A stretch of 32,154 bases of DNA from Branchiostoma floridae (Eukaryota; Chordata; Leptocardii; Amphioxiformes; Branchiostomatidae). Positions 1 through 10,038 of this stretch are shown in pieces. Below the pieces are notes generated by a model that was not told the DNA's origin, did no database searches, and worked only from the letters and a program-made list of their open reading frames with translations. The first letter of the stretch is position 1; every line of letters starts with the position of its first letter. Both the position numbers and the translations under genes were made by a program. The stretch is from contig NC_049993.1 in assembly GCF_000003815.2 (NCBI RefSeq), positions 14,672,120 through 14,704,273 on the forward strand. Direction: 5' to 3'.

Positions 1-755
1 CACAAAAACTGATGCGAGCGTGCGAATAAAATGTTGGCAAAAATTACTTTTACTTAATTATCTTTAGCATGAATTTTTGGATTGACTTGACTTGATTCGA
101 TTTGTTCAACCTTCCTGACCATTTAGATCTTAAAATGAAGGCACCTTTTGGGGCCATTTTTTTTATCACGCGCTCGCACAAGGTTTAGGGATCCCAGAGG
201 ATGTCATCCATGTAATCAAATAAATATGTACTAATAATGTAAGTTACAAAACTACTAAAATTTAGACGTGCTTTCATCACGTGATATGGCTACGTCTATA
301 ACGGGAGTGGGTAAAATACAATCGTTAATTTGAGACTTAGGAGAGCAGGAGTGGCACTTTTTCTGCGAATGACGGTAGAACAGAGGAAATACATCTATTT
401 ACAATAAGCATATTGACTAGATTTCGAATGGATTGAATATTATTATAAACATATTATTGAAAACATATTATTGTAATATGATATTAATTCAGTATTAATG
501 AGTGTGGCATTGTGTACATGTAAGTGTGATAAAGCGGATATTATGCAAACAATTCAACCATTTCGGGAAAAAGACGATTCCAATCTATTACAGGATTACC
601 TATTCTTATAACATGTACAACATTCTTCAAGCAATATTCAGTTCAGTTCAGTTTATTCATCACAACAGTTTTGCAGGTAGCAGGTACCTGAATTGCACTG
701 AAGTTTACATAGTGCTCGCATTATCATCATCATATACAATATGTATTTTCTTTAA
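1..755. other. Gene-free AT-rich stretch
   Basis: No supportable coding region. The first ~60 bases, around AAACTGATGCGAGCGTG, resemble a segment at about 15465-15530 inside the fibrinogen gene's first intron, so both are probably pieces of a dispersed repeat. The short ORF in this stretch has no recognisable domain and runs into the palindrome that follows. Confidence 0.4.
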
Positions 756-861
756 TAGAACAATGGTTTGTATGTCGTTGTCTCCTTTTATTTCTCATTT
801 TCAATAAATTTATTGAAAATGAGAAATAAAAGGAGACAACGACATACAAACCATTGTTCTA
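756..861. repeat. Perfect 106-bp palindrome, no spacer
   Basis: The two 53-base arms are exact reverse complements meeting between 808 and 809; I checked this base by base. The next outer pair (755/862) does not match. The centre is AAATTT. In RNA or single-stranded DNA it would form a long hairpin. It carries no terminal motif or target duplication that I recognise, so it may be an inverted duplication, a foldback element or a sequencing or assembly artefact. Confidence 0.95.
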
Positions 862-984
862 AAATGACCACGCATGCACGGACTTCACATTTTCCATTTC
901 ACTGCAGTTTCTGGACAAAATGCACAAGAAAATATCATTCTAGTTATTGGAAATTTTTAGTCTAAACTTTGATCATATCTACGT

Positions 985-1510
985 AAAAATGAAATTGATA
1001 ATGAAAGATCTCACACTTTATGGCCGACACTATAAATCAACACTTTCACATATGAAAAGTATAATGTTAGCCATTATTTTAATAACCTCATGTCTAATTA
1101 ACTAAACACCTTATCCCATGTTACATATAACTGTTATTACAATAATCTACATTATTCATTAGTAGTAGAGAGTACATTTCATATTAATCATAAAGAGACA
1201 AGCATCGTAATTTTTTCTGTAAATTTCAACAGAGATTTAGAATAATCATTAATATACTATAACATATACTAATATATAGTGTATATTGTATAGCTTAGTA
1301 AATAAGTGTTTAAATAAGCATACTTTTAAAACGTCCTCATTCTTAATATTCATAGTATTTCTAATATGCCAGGTTTTACGGATCCCTACTTTTGACTATG
1401 ATTTTATAGTTACCGAAAGAACTCCGGCTTTCTGTTGTTACAACTATTTGATAGGTATTAAGCAAAAGTACTGATAAAAATACTGTAGAATTTATCACAT
1501 TTGACAACAT
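985..1510 (+). repeat. Local dispersed repeat, copy 1 of 3
   Basis: Shares ordered blocks with 4675-5665 and 5675-6350: a start block containing TTTATGGCCGACAC and ATAAATCAA; a middle block with the TACTAATATAT, GTGTATAYTGTATAG and AATAAGTGTTTAA motifs at about 1265-1320; and an end block around TTTGATAGGTATTA and GCAAAAGTAC at about 1447-1470. Copies diverge by substitutions and indels. No coding potential is seen. The family is not recognised. Confidence 0.6.
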
Positions 1511-1776
1511 TTACCTGCATGGGAATATGGCAAGTCACAATTTCTGTCCCGCAGGGGATTGTAGGTAAGTTGTCATGTACCGGCACTATTGTTACACATT
1601 ACTGTTTATCATAAGTGTGATAAGCTAGAAGGTGAACACCATCTGATAAACGAACTGCTGAGTTCTTATACTCCTCACTTTTACACAGGCCCCCTTTCCG
1701 TCGGTTCTCAAATGTACAATATGCAAGCCAGACGTTCCTGTTGTCCCATGCCACATTCTGTGCTCACAAGCTTTTT

Positions 1777-2610
1777 TCATGTGTGTTTTGATAAGTGGTG
1801 ATTCAATGTGGATTTCTGTGCTGCAGAATAATCACACTGGTCACACTTGTAGGGCCTTTCACCGGTATGGGTTCTCATATGTCTGTGTAGGTTACGCCTA
1901 TCAGCTGTCCTGTATCCACACTCCCCACACATGATGTAGGGTTTCGTACCAGAGTGTGTTGCAAGGTGGCTGTCCAATGTAGATTTCTGTGCAGCAGAAT
2001 AATCACACTGGTCACATTTGTAGGGTTTTTCACCAGTATGTTTTTTCATATGTCTGGATAAGTCACCCTTTTGAGTTGCCCTGTACCCACATTCCCAACA
2101 CATGTAGGGTTTGTCACCGGTGTGCTTGAGCAGATGGATGTCCAAGCTGGATTTCTGTGCAGCAGAATAATCACACTGGTCACACTTGTAGGGTTTTTCA
2201 CCAGTATGTTTTTTCATATGTCTGGATAAGTCACACTTTTGAGTTGCCCTGTACCCACATTCTCCACACATGTAGGGTTTGTCACCAGTGTGCTTTGCTA
2301 GATGTCGGTTCAAGGTAAACTTACATGTAGCAGAATACTCACACTGGTCACACTTGAAGGGTTTTTCACCTGTATGAGTTCTCATATGTCTGGATAAGTC
2401 ACGCTTCCGGGATGTCCTGTACCCACAATCCTCGCATAGATAAGGTTTTTCATCAGTATGTGCTTCTTGTTGACATTCCAAATTATTTTTGCTTGCTGTC
2501 TGCTTGTCTTCGCCATTGCCTGCATCTCTGTCACATGAAACTCCAACGAGAGACCCATCACCGAGCTCCAGGGGAACATCAGTAGGAGACCCATATCCAG
2601 CCTTAGCCAT
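1777..2610 (-). CDS. C2H2 zinc-finger protein, eight tandem fingers
   Basis: A 277-residue protein, probably a nuclear DNA-binding factor. Residues 1-58 are an acidic, finger-free N terminus; eight CX2C-X12-HX3H fingers joined by TGE/TGD-KP linkers fill about residues 59-275, and the protein ends right after the last finger. Odd fingers are of CGYR type and even fingers of CDQCxYSA type, a strict alternation. Finger 7 carries one extra residue before its first cysteine (KPYIMC). Fingers 3-4 and 5-6 are almost identical at DNA level, a recent 168-bp duplication. The start at 2610 was chosen over the upstream ATG at 2679 because a splice acceptor (TTAG at 2613-2614) sits two bases before it, and the residues before it look like translated intron. 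Upstream non-coding exons are not located. No KRAB, BTB or SCAN domain is visible. DNA target unknown. Confidence 0.88.
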   Translation of the reverse strand: MAKAGYGSPTDVPLELGDGSLVGVSCDRDAGNGEDKQTASKNNLECQQEAHTDEKPYLCEDCGYRTSRKRDLSRHMRTHTGEKPFKCDQCEYSATCKFTLNRHLAKHTGDKPYMCGECGYRATQKCDLSRHMKKHTGEKPYKCDQCDYSAAQKSSLDIHLLKHTGDKPYMCWECGYRATQKGDLSRHMKKHTGEKPYKCDQCDYSAAQKSTLDSHLATHSGTKPYIMCGECGYRTADRRNLHRHMRTHTGERPYKCDQCDYSAAQKSTLNHHLSKHT

Positions 2611-3024
2611 GCCTAACATAATGGACACAGATTTGAATAGATGAAATATGACAAATAAGCCGAAAGTTTTTTTGTTCAATCTTAAACTCCAGCACTAAAA
2701 ATTTCATCAAACAACTGTCAAAGTTTGGAAACGCCCCCCCCCCTCCCCTTTATAATTTTGCCATGAGTCCTTCCCTGTATTCCACAAACAATGTCGCGTG
2801 CATGACCTGGATATTCGTTCTCCCTTTTATTAGTTTTAAGATTTTTCCTATTGTTGGTTTGTCACATTCTTAAACAATAATGATACATGTACTTTGGCGC
2901 TACTAGTAGCTTTGTAGAACTTCCCTTTGTTTTGTCCCGAAGGACTAAATGTGGCTTGGCGTGTGATTTCGCCCCCCTCCCCACCTCAATTTCGTAACCC
3001 CGAAAAGTGACACATATCGTCCTA

Positions 3025-3221
3025 ATACGAGCGATCGCGATGATGTCACAGTGAGGCAGTGGTAGGCAAAATGCAGGTGTTTGGTAAAATATTGATTTAC
3101 ATATTAACCAGTAATTTGATCTGCTAATCTGGATATCAATTCTTTATCTACTGACGTCCTGGTAGGCACCTGAGCCCCGTCGAATACCCCGGATAAAAAT
3201 AACAACAGCGATCGCTCGTAT
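3025..3221. repeat. 14-bp inverted repeat, possible small TIR element
   Basis: ATACGAGCGATCGC at 3025-3038 and its exact reverse complement at 3208-3221 enclose 169 bp. The arms do not extend further on either side. No clear target duplication is seen, so mobility is only a possibility. Confidence 0.45.
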
Positions 3222-3259
3222 GCGGCCCATATATACCATAGAAATGTCATTCTTTGGTT

Positions 3260-3306
3260 GGCAGTCAACTTGTATTTGTATAAGGCAGTCAACTTGTATT
3301 TGTATA
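3260..3306 (+). repeat. Two-copy 24-bp tandem duplication
   Basis: The unit begins GGCAGTCAACTTGTATTTG and is repeated immediately (3260-3283, then 3284-3306), identical through the 23 bases compared. Confidence 0.9.
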
Positions 3307-3606
3307 CGTTCACTTTCTTACCTGCTTCCAGTGATGATTTTTATCTCCATACACAATCCTCCTGCAAGCGTTCGTCTGGAGCAGCAAGGAGTGAAAGGTG
3401 AACTATTTGAGGGTCAAAGGTTATCTTGTATGCCTTGTTATCCATTTATTGTACCGAAACCGCTGCCTACATGACAGGATGCACTCCCCTTCTCATATTT
3501 TTCGGTTTTCTTTCTTTTCTTCTCACACAAATGTACAAGGTTTATCATTCTGGTTATAGGAAATATTTAGTCTATCGTCTGATGATATATGTGTATCGTT
3601 AGAATA

Positions 3607-4660
3607 AAATCAAAAACGTTGATAAAACGTCTAGAGCAGAGCTTGGCAGATTTCCTTTAGACTTAGATATATCTGTGCGTGTTATTCGTTACTGGCTACG
3701 CTTATTACAAATGGATTCTCAAAGACATCTGTTACAAGCTGATGCCCTTTTGTATCAACATAAATCTATTTCTAATAGTCGTAGAAGAACCTTGTTACAA
3801 CGAGTGAAAGAAATTTTAGATGGTACAGTCAAACCTGTATTAGGGGCCACCTCTACAGAGGGGCCACCTGTCCATAGTGGCCACTTTTTGTCGGTCCCTT
3901 GGGTATTTTATCTACAAGTTGCCACCTCTATACAGAGGCCACCTGTCTATAGTGGCCAAATTTGTCCGGTCCCTTGAGTGGCCGCTATAGACAGGTTTGA
4001 CTGTAGTGGCCACTCCTACCTTTTGTATTCATGTAACTCACTTAGTGATATCAGATCTATATGTACAATGATAAGATCTAGAATCTCTGATATGTTTATC
4101 CAAACCTCTCGCCATAACTTGAGTATAGATACTGGCAAGCTAAGGTTTTATAAGACCTGTAAAACAGCACATACTATGGAAAAATACTTAGAATTAAGAT
4201 AATTTTGATTTACGCTCGGCAATCAGCAAAATTATAATTAGTGCCCACCCTCTCGAAATTGAGAGAGGGCGGTACAAGAGGCTATACGTGTGTGAAAGAA
4301 CGTGCAAACAGTGTACGTCAAACGTGGTGGAAGACGAAACACATTTTATGTCAAATTGCTCTCTCTATAATCAAGAAAGAAAAGAGCTGTTCAAAGAGAC
4401 CATCAAATTCCACCCAAACTTCCTCACATTCACCGACAAAAAGAAATCAGTTCTCCTTCTAACATCACAAAACCCACACATAATAAAAAAGGTGGGATCT
4501 TTCGTCTTCCACTGTCTTCGAAAAAGGAGTCGAACCCAATAAACCAGGATCTACAGTTAGCTTTTACTAGATTTAGACTAGAGTAGACACTTGTGATTTT
4601 GTATCTTACATTGTTTGGATCTTTTATGTTAACTGCAATTAGCCCACGGGCAAGAATTTG
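3607..4660 (+). mobile_element. 5'-truncated non-LTR retrotransposon (CR1/L2-like 3' end)
   Basis: Translations give the region after the reverse-transcriptase domain of an APE-type LINE: an ELGRFPL...YWLRLL segment at about 3637-3710, a segment with SKLRFY-like spacing at 4100-4200, and a C-terminal zinc-knuckle-like motif CxxC-x9-HFMSNC at about 4300-4365, ending near 4542. The ORF is broken by the TIR element at 3826-4003 and by a frameshift/stop near 4200. The tail ends around AATTTGCAATAAACTT (about 4655-4670). A second copy of the same tail (about 17003-17325) aligns along its length. Reverse transcriptase and endonuclease are absent, so this copy is dead. The clade is inferred from remembered family features. 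Confidence 0.8.
3826..4003. mobile_element. 178-bp TA-flanked TIR element (MITE)
   Basis: Starts CAGTCAAACCTGT and ends ACAGGTTTGACTG, with a TA dinucleotide on each side (3824-3825, 4004-4005), as for Tc1/mariner/pogo insertions. The interior has repeated GGCCAC...TATAG modules and two versions of a TCGGTCCCTT / CCGGTCCCTT block. It shares termini with the 899-bp element at 18793-19691. Removing it with one TA rejoins the host LINE reading frame. No transposase is encoded. Confidence 0.85.
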
Positions 4661-4674
4661 CAATAAACTTGATA

Positions 4675-5665
4675 AAAGATCTGACATTTTATGGCCGACA
4701 CAATAAATTAAATATTTCACACCTATAACGAAATGAACTGTAACTTGTACTTTTAATAACTCTTTTAATAACTCTCAGCTCTCTCGCCATGAATGAACAT
4801 ATCTTGAATCAACTGAGCTCCACAGCCAATGCTACCTATGTCTGTTATTGTAAACATGCAAATCAAGCAACTGCATTATCTAGTTTCCATACAAACTACG
4901 TTTCGCGTTACACAAGCATCATTACATGTTTCCATAAGGTTCAATCAGGGTTCAGCATAATATATATACTTTTAAATATACTAGTATATGGCGTATAGTG
5001 TATAGGTTAGTTAATAAGTGTTTAAGCATCACAGTCTTTCTTTCATTATAGAAGAAGAAGAACTTTATTGCACGACAATTGTACATGGTACAAAGTATGG
5101 CAACAGCTACTACATAAGGTACAGAATAGAGGTATAGGATAAAGCTTAACAATAAGGGCTAACATAATTCATTCATATAGTATCATAATGAAGTAGGCTA
5201 ATCATTAGTTTCAGTATTCTTTCTAATAACAAAGCAGTCCTTGATATATTTGCCTATTTTTGCATTATGGAAGTTCTGACATCTAAATATATATGCAAAT
5301 CTGTCTGTAGCATCGAGTCTTTTGAAATATTTGTACTACATGTACTAGTAGATTCGAGAAACGTGAATAATTCATTGCGTAAACTAGCGTATCTAGAACA
5401 TTCCATTATAAAGTGAAATTCATGTTCAATATGCCTTGGGCAGAATGGACAGATATGTCACACTGATTTTGCAGTTGTTATTTTGAATGATTTCTAGGAT
5501 GTGGGTACAAAGTCATCTGCTCGGCTAGACTACCTGAAGTTTCCTGAACTTATCTTTATGTAGTTTCGAAACTTCCTTATCCTTCATATTTACATAATAG
5601 TTTCTCACATCCCATGGTCCTCCATATCACTGTTGTAGATTTCCTTGCCACTGCCCAAAAGCCAT
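4675..5665 (+). repeat. Local dispersed repeat, copy 2 of 3 (interrupted)
   Basis: Begins with the TTTATGGCCGACACAATAAAT block at about 4688 and follows copy 3 closely: GAGCTCCA, CATACAAACTACGTTTC, TACACAAGCATCATT, GGTTCAGCATAAT, then GTATAGGTTAGTTAATAAG near 5000. After CATCACAG (about 5025-5032) it is interrupted by a LINE tail (5052-5460) and resumes at CACTGATTTTGCAG, which matches CACTGATTGTGCGG in copy 3. Copies 2 and 3 lie head-to-tail and are probably a tandem duplication. Confidence 0.65.
5052..5460 (-). mobile_element. 5'-truncated LINE tail, inserted antisense
   Basis: On the minus strand the start reads as a LINE C-terminal zinc-knuckle-like motif (CPFCPRHIEHEFHFIMEC, at about 5454-5401) followed by an arginine/leucine-rich tail to a stop near 5260, then a 3' UTR ending in a GCAATAAAG motif and (TTC)n at about 5052-5075. 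It differs from the LINE at 3607 and splits copy 2 of the local repeat. No target duplication was resolved. Only the last part of ORF2 is present. Confidence 0.7.
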
Positions 5666-5674
5666 GATCATGTA

Positions 5675-6350
5675 TACATCGTGAAAATGAAATTGTAAAT
5701 TAAAGTTTTGACCTTTTATGGCCGGCACAATAAATCAAATGTTTCAAACATAAAAGAATAGAATGTAACCTGTACTTTTGATAGCTTCAGCTATCTCTTG
5801 TCGGAAATAAGCATATCTAATATCAACAGAGCTCCATAGCCCGTGCTATCTTTGTCTTTTCACAAACATGTAAGTCTCGCCACTACATCATCTTCCACTC
5901 ATAGAAACAAAGTTTCATGTTACACAAGCATCGTTGTATTTTTCCAAAATGTTCAACACAGGTTCAGCATAATTATCAATATCCTATTTAATATATGTAC
6001 TAATATATTGTGTATACTGTATAGGTTAGTGCATAAGTGTTTAATTAAGCATCGCAGTGTTTTATCACATGCTGCACTGATTGTGCGGCTGGTATTCTGA
6101 ATGAAATTTAAATGCTCGGGTAGCCTACCTGAAGTTTGATTTAATCATTTAAACTTTCTCAATCATTAACGTCATTCTTAAAATTTACATTATTTGTCAT
6201 GAGCCATCGTTCTTCAGTATCACGGTTGTAGTATACGTTTCGTAACAGCAGACAAAATATACTCGAGATCTCTGTTGCTACAATTTGATAGATACTAATT
6301 TAGAGCAAAAGTACAGATACAGACGCCATATAGTGTTATCACATATGTCG
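5675..6350 (+). repeat. Local dispersed repeat, copy 3 of 3
   Basis: The longest uninterrupted copy. It starts near AAAATGAAATTG and TTTATGGCCGGCACAATAAATC and ends near TTTGATAGATACTAATTTAG and GTTATCACAT, matching the ends of copy 1 (985-1510). It contains GTATAGGTTAGTGCATAAG at about 6020-6035. No coding sense seen. Confidence 0.6.
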
Positions 6351-6849
6351 AGAGTTTGTACTGTGTCATTAAGAGAAGCAAAAACAAAAACACTAAGTCT
6401 TACATTACAAACACATCTAAGCAAAGAATCGTATTTAAGTTATCTTTGACCTTTCACCACAATGCACACTCAAAACTTTGCGAAAAAGCTTACTTCCAAA
6501 CATTAGTTAATGACATTGGTAATAAGTGTTATCATATGAAACATACATGAAACTTCTGCTATAACTTTGATCATTTGCATACACTATACAGAAACACACA
6601 TTCAGACTTTCTCATCAGTATCTTTACCTAGTAAAGACATAACACCCGATAAGCTGATGATTGCTCGCACTTATCAATCTTACAAAGGTTTGTTTTTGCT
6701 GAGTTGGTCAACAAATATATAATGTTGGATTAAGTGAGATATCAATGTTGTCCTGTTCTCAAGTTTCCAGTAGAAGATTACTTTTCTAGACAAAGTGTGA
6801 ATTTTGCTAGATAAGTGTTTAATGTGATTTGCTATATGTCTGTACAATG
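6351..6849. other. No recognisable feature
   Basis: AT-rich sequence between the repeat block and the decayed zinc finger. A 64-codon ORF beginning at 6356 has no recognisable domain and low-complexity AT-driven composition; I do not call it a gene. Confidence 0.35.
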
Positions 6850-6903
6850 AGTATATATTTTATGTGCAGCAGAATATTCGCACTGGTCACATTTGTACGG
6901 GGA
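6832..6903 (-). pseudogene. Decayed single C2H2 zinc finger
   Basis: Read on the minus strand from about 6902, the sequence gives PYKCDQCEYSAAHK, matching the even-numbered finger type of the gene at 1777-2610, then loses the second half of the finger and meets a TAG stop. The histidine pair is gone. It is most likely the last relic of another gene of the same amphioxus-type family between the two intact zinc-finger genes. Confidence 0.75.
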
Positions 6904-7397
6904 TGGACTCTTCGGCAGATGGACATTATCGGAAAAACAAAAGATCAAACAAAACAAATATTGTAAAATCTTGCAATTTTACTTAATCACTTTTTGCCCC
7001 TCATAATAACTTTTGTCAAGCCTTGATGTCTGGTTTTGAACCGGCTGTCGTGTTCTTTCAACGTTTACTTCGATTACCTGGTGGCTGGGATTAATTATAA
7101 GAGCTGAAAATATGATGGTTTTACGTTCAATAACATCAGAAGAGTGCATGTTTGAAATCGGTGCAAATGGCTGTATTTAACAAAACACAGTTAAAAAAAA
7201 GCTTTAAAGTTTTTATTTCAAAAAGTTGAAAAGCGTATCATACGTGTTAGTCGAAACAGACAAGGATAGTCTCCTTGATATAACACTTACCAAGTTCTTC
7301 ATAGAAGTTAATCGTTGTCATTCCGCATGGAAGTTCTCCAGTCGACTGAACGATTGAATGGTTTTGTTACATTTTGAACACAAGTACAGTCACTGTC
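6904..7397. other. 3' flank of the second ZNF gene
   Basis: No coding region. It holds the probable 3' UTR of the minus-strand gene ending at 7398, with one AATAAA on the minus strand (7212-7217). Confidence 0.4.
7212..7217 (-). terminator. Polyadenylation signal of the second ZNF gene
   Basis: Minus-strand AATAAA about 180 bases past the stop codon of the zinc-finger gene at 7398. It is the nearest canonical signal. Cleavage site not identified. Confidence 0.5.
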
Positions 7398-8144
7398 TCA
7401 GTCACGGTTGTGAGTAAGCCTGTGTTCCTTTAGATTGGACAGTCTGCTGAACTGCCTGCTACACTCTTCACATCTGTACGGTTTCTCACCCGTGTGAGTT
7501 CGCATGTGTACCTTCAGGTTAGACAGCTGACTGAACTGGCCGTTACACTTCTCACACTTGTACGGTTTCTCGCCGGTCTGATCATGAGTTCGTATGTGTC
7601 TCTTTAAATTACCGAACTGATTAAAAGTTGCATTACAATGCTCACACTTGAACGGTTTTTCACCGGTGTGAGTTCGCATGTGTCTCTCCAGGTGACTTAG
7701 GGCACTAAACTTTCTGTCGCACTCCTCACATCTGTACATGTCACCAGTGTGAGTCCGCATGTGCTTTTTCAAATGACCAACCTGGTTAAAGCTTTTATTG
7801 CAATTCTTACACAAGTGCGGTTTTTCACCGGTATGTGTTTTCACATGTGACTTCAGATGACTCAGGGATTTAAACCGCTTGTTACACACCTCACACATGT
7901 AGGGTCTCTCATCAGTGTGAGATTGCATATGAACATTCCTATGACTTATACTCACAAAGCTTTTGTCGCATCTATCACAACTGTACGGTTTCTCACCAGT
8001 GTGAGTCCGCATGTGTACCTTCAGTTTACTCGGGCGACGAAACTCCTTACAACACACGCTACACTTGTGGGTACCCGGAGAACCCTGCTTAGAACCATCC
8101 TCTTCTTTCTCTGGTTTCAAATGACACACAGCTCTGGCTGTCAT
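7398..8144 (-). CDS. C2H2 zinc-finger protein, eight fingers
   Basis: A 248-residue protein, expected to be a nuclear nucleic-acid-binding factor. A lysine/glutamate-rich N terminus (about residues 1-27) precedes eight C2H2 fingers (about 28-246) of the classic CxxC-K-F-L-HxxxH type, unlike the CGYR/CDQC type of the gene at 1777. Most linkers are HTGEKP; the linker between fingers 4 and 5 is shortened (HTGDMY), and that between 6 and 7 has a two-residue insertion (HDQTGEKP). Repeated SxLSxLK and NQFGNLK helix patterns are seen. The start at 8144 was chosen because a strong acceptor (TTCCTGCAG, AG at 8164-8165) lies 20 bases upstream; the further upstream ATG of the same frame would be intronic. 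No effector domain is visible. Target and ortholog not recognised. Confidence 0.9.
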   Translation of the reverse strand: MTARAVCHLKPEKEEDGSKQGSPGTHKCSVCCKEFRRPSKLKVHMRTHTGEKPYSCDRCDKSFVSISHRNVHMQSHTDERPYMCEVCNKRFKSLSHLKSHVKTHTGEKPHLCKNCNKSFNQVGHLKKHMRTHTGDMYRCEECDRKFSALSHLERHMRTHTGEKPFKCEHCNATFNQFGNLKRHIRTHDQTGEKPYKCEKCNGQFSQLSNLKVHMRTHTGEKPYRCEECSRQFSRLSNLKEHRLTHNRD

Positions 8145-8189
8145 GTTGATCCAACTCCAGATCCTGCAGGAAGAATGCAAAATTCAACT

Positions 8190-10038
8190 CGAATTATATA
8201 TCATGAACCAATCTTTTTCAAGCTTTGTATACGTACATGTAGCCCCATTCAGACCGGGCTTTTTTGGTTAATCCTTGGTTTTGAGGCCTAAAACTCCTGT
8301 AACTTTAAGACGACTTATCATGTGACCACTTAATTTTCAGATAATCATGTAGACATAATATCTGAAGATTTGAAGAAAGTTGACGCTATTATGGCGTGAT
8401 ATGATTTATTCGTGGCGCCATCATTTTGATTGTATTGATTGGAACAAGGAAAAAAGGGTATTCCAAGGAAACTTTAAGGTTTGCTGCAAAAATATAGCAA
8501 CAATTGCAGATAACAGAATGATTATGTTTGTTGAATTTTTACATTTTTTTCGCAACAAATAATTACAAAAGACAATGGAAAAACATCCATGTAAACGATT
8601 GTGATATTAAGTACCAGGTAGTTACAAATTCTAAGGAATAATATGCTAATTCTAGATCTGGTCATATTGTCCGCCAACTTCAAGTTTGGCCGGTGACGTC
8701 ATCAAATTAGCATATTTTATCCATATATACTTACGAAAGATAGTCTAACATAAGATTTTTTTTTAATTTACTTAAGAGTTCACCGCAAAACAAGGCTGTT
8801 GGAGCCACTTAGACGTTTTTGGTTACAATACTGTATAGTGAAGAAAGATGTGTGTTGACCCTTATTAATTATGCAAGAAAATAGCAATAATGTAGCAAGC
8901 AAATCTGAAAAATACATTGTTAGAACCGAAATCATACCTGTCAATAAGCGGTTGTCATTGCATTCCGAAAGAATGAATTTTTTTCAATCTTTGTGAAATT
9001 GTTGCCAACTAAATTTGAAGAAAACTCACTGAATTTGGTTGGGTTTAGCGTAAGCCGTTTTGGTGTTATGCAAGATGAAAATTGGCGCAGGCCTCAAAAA
9101 CCCCCACCCGTCTGAATACGGTTAAAACGACTACCAAAAAGTATGGTAGTAAATTTCCTTCTGACAGCTACGTGTGATTACTACAAAATGATTTCTTGAG
9201 TAAAACGCGTAACTGCTTGACATGGTTCGCTTAGAGGTAAAACCGGCTATGTATGGTTTCAAAACAAAAGGAAGCAGTGATTAGAATTCGAATTGCATAG
9301 GGATTGTAGACAAATCCGGAAGAGACAGAGGCAATACAATAGTTTAATCGAAATTTTTACGTCAATTTGGATTGTTGCGTTCAGTTTTACAATGTGAGCT
9401 TCGTCCTTACAATGACAATCTCGCAGCCCTAAAACCATGTGCATACATACAAACACACGGTTTGCTACTTTTGTAAGGGAACGATAACAATCGTTGATGC
9501 CGTGCCAGTCTCGTATACGCTTAACAGAAACCAGGTAATTCATAACTCTTTAATGAGATGTTATTCCTCGATTGAGTGTAAACAATGTTATAGCCATGTT
9601 CAGTACATACCGAGACACACCGACGCTCCCAACTGCACGATGTTTTCACGGCGACAGAGATGATCACAGATCCTCACGGCTTTAGAGTCGGTAATGAGAA
9701 GAAGGGCGCTTAATAGATGGTGGATAAAACTGGTTTGGCATGTTGTACAAGAGGATGCATCACGTTACAAGATGGATTAGCACAAAGGAAAGATGAAACA
9801 AATTTTGCCTTTCTCACCCCCTCCCCCATTTTTATAAATCAGATTACATGTACCACAGTAAACCTGTTCCAAAATTTATCACGTATCGCCTTAACATGTT
9901 TTCTATCGCAGTTCTGTCTAATTTTATAAGTTCTTTTAGCATCCCTGTTAAAAGCTCTAAAAGCCCGGGGCGTTTTTGCCTCGCATCACTGACGATTGGT
10001 TTCGCCCAAATAAGCTCTTTTGCATACTTTACTATAGC
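8190..10038. other. Long stretch without a supported gene
   Basis: Probable upstream region or intron of the zinc-finger gene at 7398. The short ORFs here (such as 9259-9543 minus and 9717-9929 plus) have no domain or splice context. A perfect CRE octamer lies at 8694-8701, just after the imperfect palindrome CCAACTTCAAGTTTGG. Otherwise nothing recognisable. Confidence 0.35.
8694..8701. promoter_or_regulatory. CRE-type octamer TGACGTCA
   Basis: Perfect palindromic CREB/ATF consensus about 550 bp upstream of the zinc-finger coding exon. A single octamer can occur by chance, and the surrounding sequence may itself be repetitive. Confidence 0.25.

Larger units (their letters stand above)
2680..3620. 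other. Upstream region of the first ZNF gene, with small repeats
   Basis: No coding exon supported. It contains a C-rich run near 2735-2755, a 14-bp inverted repeat with GCGATCGC cores (3025-3038 and 3208-3221) and a 24-bp tandem duplication (3260-3306). The promoter and 5' exon of the zinc-finger gene may lie here, but I see no decisive TATA box or donor site. Confidence 0.35.
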
